Positions 35,909 to 43,542 of a stretch of DNA of 64,000 nucleotides are shown here, piece after piece. Made by a program: the position numbers and the translations under genes. The DNA is from Actibacterium ureilyticum. Lineage in GTDB: Bacteria > Pseudomonadota > Alphaproteobacteria > Rhodobacterales > Rhodobacteraceae. How positions within the stretch are numbered: position 1 is the stretch's first letter; every line of letters starts with the position of its first letter. The stretch lies in NCBI RefSeq assembly GCF_002285435.1, contig NZ_NSBT01000037.1:496001-560000 (forward strand), in the 5' to 3' direction. The notes beneath the pieces were generated by a model that was not told where the DNA came from, made no database searches, and saw only the letters and a list, made by a program, of their open reading frames with translations.

Positions 35909-36235
35909 ATGACCGCCCTGACCCAGGATTGCTTCCGCGCCCTTGCCGATCCGACCCGCCGCGAAATCCTGTCGCTGCTGTCGCGACAGGACATGACCAT
36001 CGCCCAGGTGGCCGGGCATTTCGACATGACCCGCGCGGCGGTGAAAAAGCACCTGACCGTGCTGGAACAGGCCGGCCTGATCCAAACCCATGCCGAAGGG
36101 CGCGAACGGATCAACAGCTTTGCGCCACAGGGCCTGCGCCCGGCGGTCGACTGGCTGGGGCATTTCGATGCCTTCTGGGATGACCGCCTGACTGCCCTCA
36201 AATCCGCCATTGAACAGGACCAGACCGATGCATGA
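35909..36235 (+). CDS. ArsR family transcriptional repressor
   Basis: A 108-residue winged-helix protein: FRALADPTRREILSLLSRQD, TIAQVAGHFDMTRAAVKKHL, TVLEQAGLIQTHAEGRERIN. No metal-binding cysteines are present, so it is of the non-metal type often paired with SRPBCC proteins. The SRPBCC gene starts inside its end (8-bp overlap). Two palindromes at the promoter probably are its operators. Confidence 0.93.
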   Translation: MTALTQDCFRALADPTRREILSLLSRQDMTIAQVAGHFDMTRAAVKKHLTVLEQAGLIQTHAEGRERINSFAPQGLRPAVDWLGHFDAFWDDRLTALKSAIEQDQTDA

Positions 36236-36656
36236 CACCGCGACACGGACCGACACGACCATCCGCAAATCCATCTTTCTGCCCGCCGACAAGCCCACTG
36301 TCTGGCGCTATCTGACCGATGCCGAATGGCTTGCCCGCTGGTTCCACCCCGCCGACAGGGATCTGGCACCGGGGCAGGATTACCTGCTGACAAACCAGGC
36401 GGATGGCGACCGCATGTGCTGGGGCACGGTCGACGAGATGCGCCCGCATGACTATATGCGCTGGTCCTTCACCGTGGGGCCGCTGGACGGGCGGATGAGC
36501 TGCGTGGAATGGCGGCTGGAGGACGCCCCCGGCGGCACAAGGCTCAGCCTGGAACATAGCGGCCTGCCCGAGGATTCCGAAGGCTTCGGCCTGGTGCTGG
36601 CGCTGGACAAGGGCTGGCACGGGTTTCTGGGCAATCTGCGCCAGATCACGGGCTGA
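36228..36656 (+). CDS. SRPBCC/AHSA1-like domain protein
   Basis: A 142-residue START-like fold protein with the opening IRKSIFLPADKPTVWRYLTD, AEWLARWFHPADRDL, and the end HGFLGNLRQITG. AHSA1-like proteins of this size bind small hydrophobic molecules. It is coupled to the ArsR repressor by an 8-bp overlap; such pairs typically respond to an unknown stress or compound. Confidence 0.9.
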   Translation: MHDTATRTDTTIRKSIFLPADKPTVWRYLTDAEWLARWFHPADRDLAPGQDYLLTNQADGDRMCWGTVDEMRPHDYMRWSFTVGPLDGRMSCVEWRLEDAPGGTRLSLEHSGLPEDSEGFGLVLALDKGWHGFLGNLRQITG

Positions 36657-36690
36657 ACCGCAAATCGAAGAAATGCGGTCAGCCGCCCCC

Positions 36691-36719
36691 TTGCAACACC
36701 GCCCGGCGCGCCCTAGTTA
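36691..36719 (+). promoter_or_regulatory. Candidate sigma-70 promoter of an untranslated RNA
   Basis: TTGCAA (36691-36696) and TAGTTA (36714-36719) have an exact 17-bp spacer. The predicted first base, near 36726, coincides with the outer stem of the candidate RNA. Confidence 0.5.
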
Positions 36720-36725
36720 AGCCCT

Positions 36726-36890
36726 TGGCGGGTACTGCCCTTCGCGTCACTTATGGCAAAATTCCGGTGGCCTTAAACACTTCCGAGGGAGCTGGCTCTG
36801 TTCGGATCCTGGTCCGGTTACCCGGCGCCCACCTGTACACACAGGTCCTCGGGAATGCTTTGCCCCGACGGTCGCGGTGGTCCCGCCACA
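36726..36890 (+). ncRNA. Candidate structured RNA of about 165 nt (6S-like shape)
   Basis: The predicted transcript closes with a 7-bp perfect helix between its ends (TGGCGGG 36726-36732/CCCGCCA 36882-36888). Inside it lies a large asymmetric bubble, then an 11-position helix with one mismatch (36778-36788 with 36847-36857), and a perfect hairpin ACCTGT/ACAGGT (36831-36836/36841-36846). Length, paired ends and central bubble recall 6S RNA. No homology was tested, and SRP RNA or tmRNA motifs were not found. Protein-coding frames here are poor. Confidence 0.4.
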
Positions 36891-36909
36891 TTTCCCTGAT
36901 CTGCGGGTG

Positions 36910-37221
36910 TCAGCCCCGGTCGCTCCGCACCGGGATCAGTGCAGGTTCGACCACGGGCTCGGCCACAAGCCGCTGCGACTTGCCGCCCGAGCCATCGCTG
37001 TCCTCGCCCATCCGCATGATCGAAATCCCGAACTGCACGCCGGAAAAGACGATCCCGTTGAACATGAACAGCATGAAAAGCGCCAGATAGCCCATCGGCG
37101 ACGACGTCACCAGATGCGCCAAGTTGGCCACATTGGTCCACAGCAGCAACGCAACGAACCCCGCCGACAGGGCGAAGCCGATCAATGTCTGACGAATGTA
37201 AAGCGATACGAGTTTGGGCAT
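36910..37221 (-). CDS. Two-TM membrane protein, unrecognised
   Basis: A 103-residue protein. MPKLVSLYIRQTLIGFALSA, followed by GFVALLLWTNVANL, forms the first helix, and GYLALFMLFMFNGIVFSGVQ the second. A polar tail ends it. The start at 37221 has an AAGGA site. I recognise no family. It is convergent with the candidate RNA. Confidence 0.65.
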   Translation of the reverse strand: MPKLVSLYIRQTLIGFALSAGFVALLLWTNVANLAHLVTSSPMGYLALFMLFMFNGIVFSGVQFGISIMRMGEDSDGSGGKSQRLVAEPVVEPALIPVRSDRG

Positions 37222-37299
37222 GGCAAATATCCTTGTATGCTTGCGCATAACCTAGGCCGCATCCCCGCGCATTTCCAATGCCCGATTGTCGCAGCCCCG

Positions 37300-37935
37300 T
37301 CAGCGGAAGCGGCGGAAAAGGCGGCGGTTGGCGGCCACGAAATCCGCCAGAAGCGCCGATGGGCCGCCCAGTTCGCGCCCCTTGAGATAGAAAAACCCAA
37401 CGACCGCCCCCGCGCAGGCCCCGATCATGTCGACGATCAGATCCCACATCGTGTCGATCAACCCGCTTTTCTGCATGTTCAGGCCAAAGCTCTGGTCCAT
37501 CGCGAACTCGAACACCTCCCACACCGCGCCGATGCTGACAGCAAAGGCGAATGCGATCAGCGACAGCGCCCAGGCGGGGGCGGCGTAACGGTCGCCCTCG
37601 AACAGGAACAGTGCGAACAGCACCCCGATCAGGCCGAACCCCATCGCGGACCCGCCATGCAGAACGACATCCCACCACCAGTATCGCTCATAGAAATCAA
37701 AGACTTCACCCAGAAAGATCGTGGAGAACACGAAGACCGTGATCAGCGCGAAAAAGCTCAGCGGCAGATGCACGCCGAACCGCCGCACCAGCACGCCGGG
37801 CGCCAGCGACAAAAACAGCGTGGCGACCGACACAAAGGCCAGCGACCAGCGGCCGGTGACCAACGCCACAAGCATCGCAACGGCCAGCACCGCCCAGATC
37901 AGTTTCACCACGATGGGCTGCTCTCGCAGGATCAT
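37300..37935 (-). CDS. Integral membrane protein, YjdF/DUF2238-like
   Basis: A 211-residue protein with about six hydrophobic helices. The conserved run DVVLHGGSAMGFGLIGVLFA, then SIGAVWEVFEFAMDQSFGLN and GLIDTMWDLIVDMIGACAGA, is typical of YjdF-type proteins, whose function is unknown. The ATG at 37935 is chosen because upstream frame sequence is low complexity; the ribosome site is weak, so this start is uncertain. Confidence 0.7.
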   Translation of the reverse strand: MILREQPIVVKLIWAVLAVAMLVALVTGRWSLAFVSVATLFLSLAPGVLVRRFGVHLPLSFFALITVFVFSTIFLGEVFDFYERYWWWDVVLHGGSAMGFGLIGVLFALFLFEGDRYAAPAWALSLIAFAFAVSIGAVWEVFEFAMDQSFGLNMQKSGLIDTMWDLIVDMIGACAGAVVGFFYLKGRELGGPSALLADFVAANRRLFRRFR

Positions 37936-38013
37936 GGGGCCAATATGGACCCCGCGCGGCCCCGCGACAATGGCAGCGTTGGCATCCGTGCCGCCCGCCC
38001 CCATATCTGGGGG

Positions 38014-38748
38014 ATGACAGATCAACCGCTGCGCGTGGCCAGCTATAACATCCGCAAATGTATCGGGCTGGACCGGCGCCGCCGCCCGGACCGGATCGCT
38101 GAAGTGATCGCCGGGCTGGGCGCCGATATCGTCGCCTTGCAAGAGGCCGACCGCCGCCTGGGCGCGCGGCCCGCCGCGCTGACGCCTGCGCATCTGGATG
38201 GCAGCGGGCTGCAGGCGCTGCCGATTGCCCGCAACGGTGTCAGCCTGGGCTGGCACGGCAATGCCATTCTGGTGCGGCGGGGGATTGCGATGACGGATCT
38301 GCACCGGCTGGATCTGCCGGGGCTGGAGCCGCGCGGCGCGGTGATTGCCGATCTGGCCGGGCCCGGCGGGCCGTTGCGCGTGGTGGCGACCCATCTGGGC
38401 CTGACCCGGCGGCACCGTCGCCAGCAACTGGATCGGATCACGGGCGTGGTGAACGGCCTGTCGCCGCTGCCGACGATCATCCTGGGGGATTTCAACGAAT
38501 GGGCGTCCCTGCGCGGGCTGGAGCCGCTATCGGCGGGCTATACCGTGCTGGCGCCGGGCCACAGCTTTCACGCCGCGCGGCCCATCGCCCCGCTGGACCG
38601 GATCGCGCATTGCGCGCAGCTAACCCTGACCGATGCGGGGGTGGTGGAAACCCCGCTCAGCGCGCGGGCGTCGGACCACCTGCCGATCTGGGCGGAGATC
38701 CGGCTGACGGATCAGAACGCCTCGGGCTTGGCCTCGCGCGCCATGTGA
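38014..38748 (+). CDS. Endonuclease/exonuclease/phosphatase family protein
   Basis: A 244-residue hydrolase of the EEP superfamily. Catalytic motifs are in order: VASYNIRKCIG, ALQEADRRLG, ATHLGLTRRHRRQQL, ILGDFNEWAS and ASDHLPIWAE with the final Asp-His. Members cleave phosphodiester bonds in DNA, lipids or nucleotides; the substrate here is unknown. Its end overlaps the nusB gene by 37 bp (convergent). Confidence 0.9.
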   Translation: MTDQPLRVASYNIRKCIGLDRRRRPDRIAEVIAGLGADIVALQEADRRLGARPAALTPAHLDGSGLQALPIARNGVSLGWHGNAILVRRGIAMTDLHRLDLPGLEPRGAVIADLAGPGGPLRVVATHLGLTRRHRRQQLDRITGVVNGLSPLPTIILGDFNEWASLRGLEPLSAGYTVLAPGHSFHAARPIAPLDRIAHCAQLTLTDAGVVETPLSARASDHLPIWAEIRLTDQNASGLASRAM

Positions 38749-39179
38749 TCCAGCACGGCGTTGACGAATTTCGGCTCGCGCCCCTCGGGGAAGAACGCCT
38801 TGGCCACGTCGACATATTCGGTGATCACCACCTTGGGCGGCGCCTTGTCGTCCAGCAGCTCGGCCCCCGCCGCACGAAACAGCGCCCGCAGCGTGGGGTC
38901 GATCCGGTCGATGGGCCATTTCGCCACCAGCGCGCGGTCGGTCATCTGGTCGATCCTGGCTTGCAGGTTGACGGCCGTGTCCAGCACCCGGCGGAACAGG
39001 TTCACATCGCCCTCGGCCATCTCGTCGCCGTCGTAATCGGCGCCGAAACGATGGGTCTCGAACTCGTCACGGACCGCATCGACGGTCTGGCCGGAATGCT
39101 CCATCTGAAACAGCGCCTGCACCGCATAAAGCCGCGAGGCCGATTTCATCTGGCGTTTGTCTTTGGTGTTGGCGCTCAT
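38712..39179 (-). CDS. nusB: Transcription antitermination factor NusB
   Basis: A 155-residue all-helical protein that with NusE (S10) binds boxA RNA in rRNA operons. SASRLYAVQALFQMEHSGQT and PPKVVITEYVDVAKAFFPEG, EPKFVNAVLDHMAR are typical. The ATG at 39179 overlaps the ribH stop by 4 nt (ATGA), so nusB is translated as part of the riboflavin operon. Confidence 0.95.
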   Translation of the reverse strand: MSANTKDKRQMKSASRLYAVQALFQMEHSGQTVDAVRDEFETHRFGADYDGDEMAEGDVNLFRRVLDTAVNLQARIDQMTDRALVAKWPIDRIDPTLRALFRAAGAELLDDKAPPKVVITEYVDVAKAFFPEGREPKFVNAVLDHMAREAKPEAF

Positions 39180-39727
39180 GCCGTGGCCGGTCCTTCGTTG
39201 TCGCCCGCAATGCGGAAACTTTCCGAGGCGGGTTTGAACCCCACCCCCTTGGTTGCGCCGCCCCATTTACGCGCCAGCGCGATCAGGTGCAATGCCGCCT
39301 CGGCCGCGCCGCCGCCCTTGTTCTGGCCCTGTGCATCGGCGCGCACCACGGCCTGATCGCGGTTTTCCACGGTCAGGATGCCATTGCCCAGGCATGCGCC
39401 CTGCAATCCCAACAGGGTCAGCCCGCGCGAGCTGTCGTTGCAGACGGTCTCGTAATGGGTGGTTTCCCCCCGGATCACGCAGCCCAGCGCGACATAGCCG
39501 TCATAGTTCGACATCCGGTGCGCCAGCGCGATGGCCGACGGGATTTCCAGCGCGCCCGGCACCTCGACCGTTTCATGGGTGCCGCCGGCGGCCTCGATCG
39601 CCGCACGGGCGCCCGCCAGCAGGTTGTCGGCGATGTCCTTGTAATAGGGCGCCACGACGATCAGCAGCTTGACCGGCTTGTCGAAGCGCGGCGTGGGCAG
39701 GGTGTGATGGGTTTCCGATCCGGCCAT
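39176..39727 (-). CDS. ribH: 6,7-dimethyl-8-ribityllumazine synthase RibH
   Basis: A 183-residue lumazine synthase that condenses the pyrimidine with dihydroxybutanone phosphate. The phosphate/pyrimidine sites are visible in VEVPGALEIPSAIALAHR and ALGCVIRGETTHYETVCND with the catalytic His. The length is slightly above the usual 150-160, through an N-terminal extension. It begins one base after the ribBX stop and overlaps nusB. Confidence 0.96.
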   Translation of the reverse strand: MAGSETHHTLPTPRFDKPVKLLIVVAPYYKDIADNLLAGARAAIEAAGGTHETVEVPGALEIPSAIALAHRMSNYDGYVALGCVIRGETTHYETVCNDSSRGLTLLGLQGACLGNGILTVENRDQAVVRADAQGQNKGGGAAEAALHLIALARKWGGATKGVGFKPASESFRIAGDNEGPATA

Positions 39728-39728
39728 G

Positions 39729-40850
39729 TTACTTTCCTGGAATGGGTTTGGTGCCGACGATGCTCAGGCCATAGCCGTCCAGCCCGACAATCTTGGGTTG
39801 GGGCGAGTTCGTCAGCAAGATCAGTTCATGCAGGCCCAGCGACGACAGGATCTGCGCGCCCAGCCCGTATTGCCGCAGCTTGGTGGGCGACACGCCATCC
39901 TCGGGCTGCAGCTTCATCTCGACATCGCGCAACAACACGACCACGCCGCGCCCCTCGGCCTCGACCAGGCGCATCGCGTCGCGGAATTCATCCGCGCGGC
40001 CCGGCCCGCCGGTGCCGATCACGTCCAGCATCGGGTTCAGCGCATGCATCCGCACCAGCACCGGCTCGGGCGTGGTGACATCGCCCTTGGTCAGGACGAT
40101 ATGTTCCGACCCTTGGGTTTCGTCGGTATAGATGCGCATCATCCAGTCGCCGCCGAACTCTGAAGTAATGGCCGTAACCGATTGTTCTCGAACCAAATTA
40201 TCGTGACGACGACGATAGGCGATCAGGTCGCTGATCGTGCCGATCTTCAGCCCGTGTTTCTGAGAGAACGCCACCAGATCGGGCAGCCGCGCCATGCTGC
40301 CATCTTCGTTCATGATCTCGCAAATCACGCCCGACGGGTTCAGACCGGCCAGGCGCGACACGTCCACCGCTGCCTCGGTATGGCCCGCGCGGACCAGCAC
40401 GCCGCCATCGCGGGCGCGCAGCGGAAAGATATGGCCCGGCGTGGCGATATCGGCCGCGCCCTTGCCCCGGTCGATGGCCACCGCCACGGTGCGTGCGCGG
40501 TCATGGGCGGAAATGCCGGTGGTCACACCCTCGCGCGCCTCGATCGACACGGTAAAGGCGGTTTCGTGGCGCGACGAGTTATAGGACGCCATCAGCGGCA
40601 GGCCCAGCGCGTCGATCCGCTCGCCCGGCAGGCTCAGGCAGATCAGCCCGCGCCCGTGGGTGGCCATGAAGTTGATCGCCTCGGGCGTGGCCATCTGCGC
40701 GGGGATCACCAGATCGCCCTCGTTCTCGCGGTCCTCGTGGTCGATCAGGATGAACATCCGCCCGTTGCGGGCATCGTTGATGATCTCCTCGACCGACGAG
40801 ATCGCGTCGCGCCAGTTTTCCTCGACCGGGCCGGGTTTTTCAAAGCTCAT
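39729..40850 (-). CDS. ribB: RibB with a degenerate RibA-like domain (RibBX type)
   Basis: A 373-residue fusion. The N-terminal dihydroxybutanone phosphate synthase domain is intact: DHEDRENEGDLVIPAQ (residues 37-52), HGRGLICLSLPGERID and GVTTGISAHDRARTV. The C-terminal half has the fold of GTP cyclohydrolase II but lacks the zinc cysteines (normally CDCG-type) and the catalytic RQEGRG motif, which here reads VLLRDVEMKL. It is therefore unlikely to open GTP; a similar variant, RibBX, is described in proteobacteria. A true RibA should be elsewhere. It overlaps the unknown gene upstream (ATGA). Confidence 0.93.
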   Translation of the reverse strand: MSFEKPGPVEENWRDAISSVEEIINDARNGRMFILIDHEDRENEGDLVIPAQMATPEAINFMATHGRGLICLSLPGERIDALGLPLMASYNSSRHETAFTVSIEAREGVTTGISAHDRARTVAVAIDRGKGAADIATPGHIFPLRARDGGVLVRAGHTEAAVDVSRLAGLNPSGVICEIMNEDGSMARLPDLVAFSQKHGLKIGTISDLIAYRRRHDNLVREQSVTAITSEFGGDWMMRIYTDETQGSEHIVLTKGDVTTPEPVLVRMHALNPMLDVIGTGGPGRADEFRDAMRLVEAEGRGVVVLLRDVEMKLQPEDGVSPTKLRQYGLGAQILSSLGLHELILLTNSPQPKIVGLDGYGLSIVGTKPIPGK

Positions 40851-41419
40851 CTGGCCGCTCCTGCAAAGAAGGTTTCAGCGGGCACGTAACCCGCCAGCCG
40901 GCCCGCCTGGGCCCATGTGCGTTCCAATGCGGTGTCGCCCACCAGCAGCACCGCGCTGGCCGGGGCCTGTGCCAGCCGTGTGGCATGGGCGATGCGGGTG
41001 CGGGTGGCGTCCCAGCCGTGGATAAAGAGCGGCGCGGGGCTTGCGCCCTCCAGCACCGCATCATGCGCTTGGGCCACCAGATCCGCGTCCAGCGGCGGCT
41101 GCACCACCGCGATGCGGGCGCAATTGCGCATGACCGAAAGCTGTTCCCGGCGGTCTTCGGGCATATGCAGGTTGCGGTTCAGCATCCTGAGCGCATTGGT
41201 GGAAAACAGGAACCCGATCACGTCGCGGCCCGTCCCGGCGCGGATCCCGGCATAGGTCTTGTAGTCCAGCCCCAGTTCACGCGCGCGGTTGATCCGCAGG
41301 CGCACAACCTCGATCGGCAGTTTCGGCATCAGCTCGGCCCGCGCCTTGCCCCAGGCGTGGCGGCGCCAGCCGAAGCCCGGCTCCATCGTGGGTCCCTGAT
41401 TGTGGCCGATACCGCTCAT
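40847..41419 (-). CDS. Unknown protein inside the riboflavin operon
   Basis: A 190-residue cytosolic protein starting MSGIGHNQGPTMEPGFGWRR. It has a helical middle (VVRLRINRARELGLDYKTYA), then LFSTNALRMLNR and AVLLVGDTALERTWAQAGRL. Its ATG overlaps the ribE stop and its stop overlaps the ribBX start, each by 4 nt, so it is tightly coupled to riboflavin enzymes. I do not recognise a catalytic motif. It may assist or regulate flavin synthesis, inferred from position only. Confidence 0.8.
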   Translation of the reverse strand: MSGIGHNQGPTMEPGFGWRRHAWGKARAELMPKLPIEVVRLRINRARELGLDYKTYAGIRAGTGRDVIGFLFSTNALRMLNRNLHMPEDRREQLSVMRNCARIAVVQPPLDADLVAQAHDAVLEGASPAPLFIHGWDATRTRIAHATRLAQAPASAVLLVGDTALERTWAQAGRLAGYVPAETFFAGAAR

Positions 41420-42024
41420 GCGTTCCAATCCTGCAGGCGCGCGACATAGCGCGCCAGCGTGTCGATCTCAAGGTTCACGGCATCCCCCACCGCAACGTCA
41501 CCCCAGGTGGTGACCTGCTTGGTATGGGGGATGAAATTGACCCCGAAATCGCGGCCATTCACTTCGTTCACGGTCAGCGAGGTGCCATTGAGCGCCACCG
41601 AGCCCTTGGGCGCCACGAACCGCGCCAGATCCTCGGGCGCGCGGAAGGTGACGCGCGTGCTGTCGCCCTCGTCCGCCATCGCCACGACCTGGGCCACGCC
41701 ATCGACATGGCCCGACACGATATGCCCGCCCAGCTCGTCGCCCACTTTCAGCGCGCGTTCCAGGTTGATCCGCTTGCCGACCGACCAGCCGTTGCGGCCG
41801 ATATTGGTCTTGGACACGGTCTCGGCCGAGATATCGACATCGAACCATGTCCCCTGCCCGTCTGCCCCGAAATCCGTGACAGTCAGGCAGACGCCGTTGC
41901 ACGCGATCGACGCGCCCAGCGCGATGCTGTCCGCGTCATAGCCCGTGCCGATCCGCGCGGTCAGATCGCCGCGCTGATCCAGTTTCCGAACGGTCCCGAT
42001 ATCGGTGATGATCCCAGTGAACAT
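41416..42024 (-). CDS. ribE: Riboflavin synthase alpha chain RibE
   Basis: A 202-residue dismutase that makes riboflavin from two lumazines. It shows the internal duplication of the family: MFTGIITDIGTVRKLDQRGD and SIACNGVCLTVTDFGADGQG in the first half, GGHIVSGHVDGVAQVVAMAD and SVALNGTSLTVNEVNGRDFG in the second. The start at 42024 has AAAGGA. No FMN riboswitch is recognisable in the 141-bp gap upstream, which it shares with the divergent kpsS gene. Confidence 0.96.
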   Translation of the reverse strand: MFTGIITDIGTVRKLDQRGDLTARIGTGYDADSIALGASIACNGVCLTVTDFGADGQGTWFDVDISAETVSKTNIGRNGWSVGKRINLERALKVGDELGGHIVSGHVDGVAQVVAMADEGDSTRVTFRAPEDLARFVAPKGSVALNGTSLTVNEVNGRDFGVNFIPHTKQVTTWGDVAVGDAVNLEIDTLARYVARLQDWNA

Positions 42025-42165
42025 GGCAATGATCCTTTCGATTTCTGACCTAGCCCGTGGCGCGACCAAGGGCAACCCGCAGCACCCCTGCACAAGGCCG
42101 CAGGGCGGCGCCCCAAAATTGCCCTGTTGGCCTGCGACGGTACATGGATGTAAACCGGCCCCAGA

Positions 42166-43467
42166 ATGACACAGACCACCGACCGACGTTTTTTGTTCCT
42201 GCAAGGCCCGCATGGGCCGTTCTTCGACCGCGCGGGCGCCATGCTGCGCCGGGCGGGGGCGCGGACCCTGCGGGTGGGGTTCAACCGGGGCGATGCGGCG
42301 TTCTGGTCCGACCGGGACAGCTATCGCGCCTATACCGGCACGCCAGAGGATTGGCCGGGCTGGTGCGACGCGCTGATGGCCGATGCCGGGGTGACCGATC
42401 TGGTGGTCTATGGCGACACGCGCCCGATCCACGCTGCCGCCATAGCCCTGGCCCGGGCGCGCGGGCTGACCGTGCATGTGTTCGAGGAAGGCTATCTGCG
42501 CCCCTATTGGGTGAGCTACGAGCGTGACGGGGCAAATGGCCATTCCCGGCTGATGGATCTGAGCGTCGCGCAGATGCGCGCCGCCCTGCCCGCCAGCGAC
42601 CACACCCACACTGCCGCCCCCGCGACCTGGGGCGCGCTGCGCCAGCATGTGTTTTACGGCGCGCTTTACCATTTCCACGTTCTGGCGCGGAACGGTCCCT
42701 ATGCGCATTTCCGTCCGCACCGGGCGCTTAGCGTGCGGCAGGAGTTCCGCCTGCATCTGCGCCGGCTGCTGTGGATGCCGGCGCGACGGGTGGGCCGGTT
42801 CGTGGCAACGCGCCGGATCCGGCGGGGCGGCTATCCCTATCATCTGGTGCTGTTGCAACTGGCCCATGACACCAGCTTTCTGGACCATAGCCCCTTTGGC
42901 GACATGTCGGAATTCATCGACCTGTGCATCAGCGCCTTTGCCCGTGGCGCGCCCGCCCATCACCATCTGGTGTTCAAATCCCACCCGCTGGAGGACGACC
43001 GCTTTCCGCTAAGCCGCGCGATTCGCCACGCCGCACGGCGCCACGGGATCGCCACGCGGGTGCATCTGGTTTCGGGCGGGAAACTGGCGCGGCTGCTGGA
43101 CGAGGCGCAAAGCGCGGTGACCGTGAATTCCACCGCCGGGCAACAGGTGCTGTGGCGCGGGCTGCCGCTCAAGGCCTTCGGGCGCGCGGTCTATGACAAG
43201 CCGGAATTCGTCTCGGCCCAACCGCTGGAGGCCTTTTTCGCCGACCCCCAGCCGCCGGACCGCCAGGCCTATGTCGACTATCGTCGCTTTCTGGTCGAAA
43301 CCTCGCAGGTGCCCGGCAGCTTCTATTCCCGGCGCGGGCGGCAGCAGCTGCTGCGCCGGATCGCCGATCTGATGCTGGCCGCGCGCGATCCTTATGACGC
43401 GGTGCTGAACCCCGACGCGGCACAGAGGCAACAGTCCGTCAGGTTGCGAATTGCACCGGATCGGTGA
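42166..43467 (+). CDS. kpsS: Capsular polysaccharide export protein KpsS (beta-Kdo transferase)
   Basis: A 433-residue KpsS-type protein that adds the first Kdo residues of the lipid linker on which group 2-type capsules are built. Family marks are FLFLQGPHGPFFDRAGAMLR, VFEEGYLRPYWVSYERDGAN and the late GGKLARLLDEAQSAVTVNST. It is the first gene of a three-gene capsule block inserted between ribE and ribD. Transport genes kpsM/T/E are not in the window. Confidence 0.9.
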   Translation: MTQTTDRRFLFLQGPHGPFFDRAGAMLRRAGARTLRVGFNRGDAAFWSDRDSYRAYTGTPEDWPGWCDALMADAGVTDLVVYGDTRPIHAAAIALARARGLTVHVFEEGYLRPYWVSYERDGANGHSRLMDLSVAQMRAALPASDHTHTAAPATWGALRQHVFYGALYHFHVLARNGPYAHFRPHRALSVRQEFRLHLRRLLWMPARRVGRFVATRRIRRGGYPYHLVLLQLAHDTSFLDHSPFGDMSEFIDLCISAFARGAPAHHHLVFKSHPLEDDRFPLSRAIRHAARRHGIATRVHLVSGGKLARLLDEAQSAVTVNSTAGQQVLWRGLPLKAFGRAVYDKPEFVSAQPLEAFFADPQPPDRQAYVDYRRFLVETSQVPGSFYSRRGRQQLLRRIADLMLAARDPYDAVLNPDAAQRQQSVRLRIAPDR

Positions 43468-43542
43468 AACTTTCCTTTCAACACCACCCCCGATAGATTA
43501 TCCCGACATGATCGGCATCAATGCAGGTCAGGGAGCTGGACA

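Noticed and set aside
36725-37090. Plus-strand 121-codon frame over the candidate RNA
   Set aside because: It has no ribosome site, a basic Ser/Arg-rich composition and runs antisense through the reverse membrane-protein gene; the secondary structure explains the region better.
42025-42165. FMN riboswitch upstream of ribE
   Set aside because: I looked for the conserved FMN aptamer blocks (such as AGGGTGAAATTCCCGACC-like and GCCGACGGT-like parts) and found none in this gap or before ribD.
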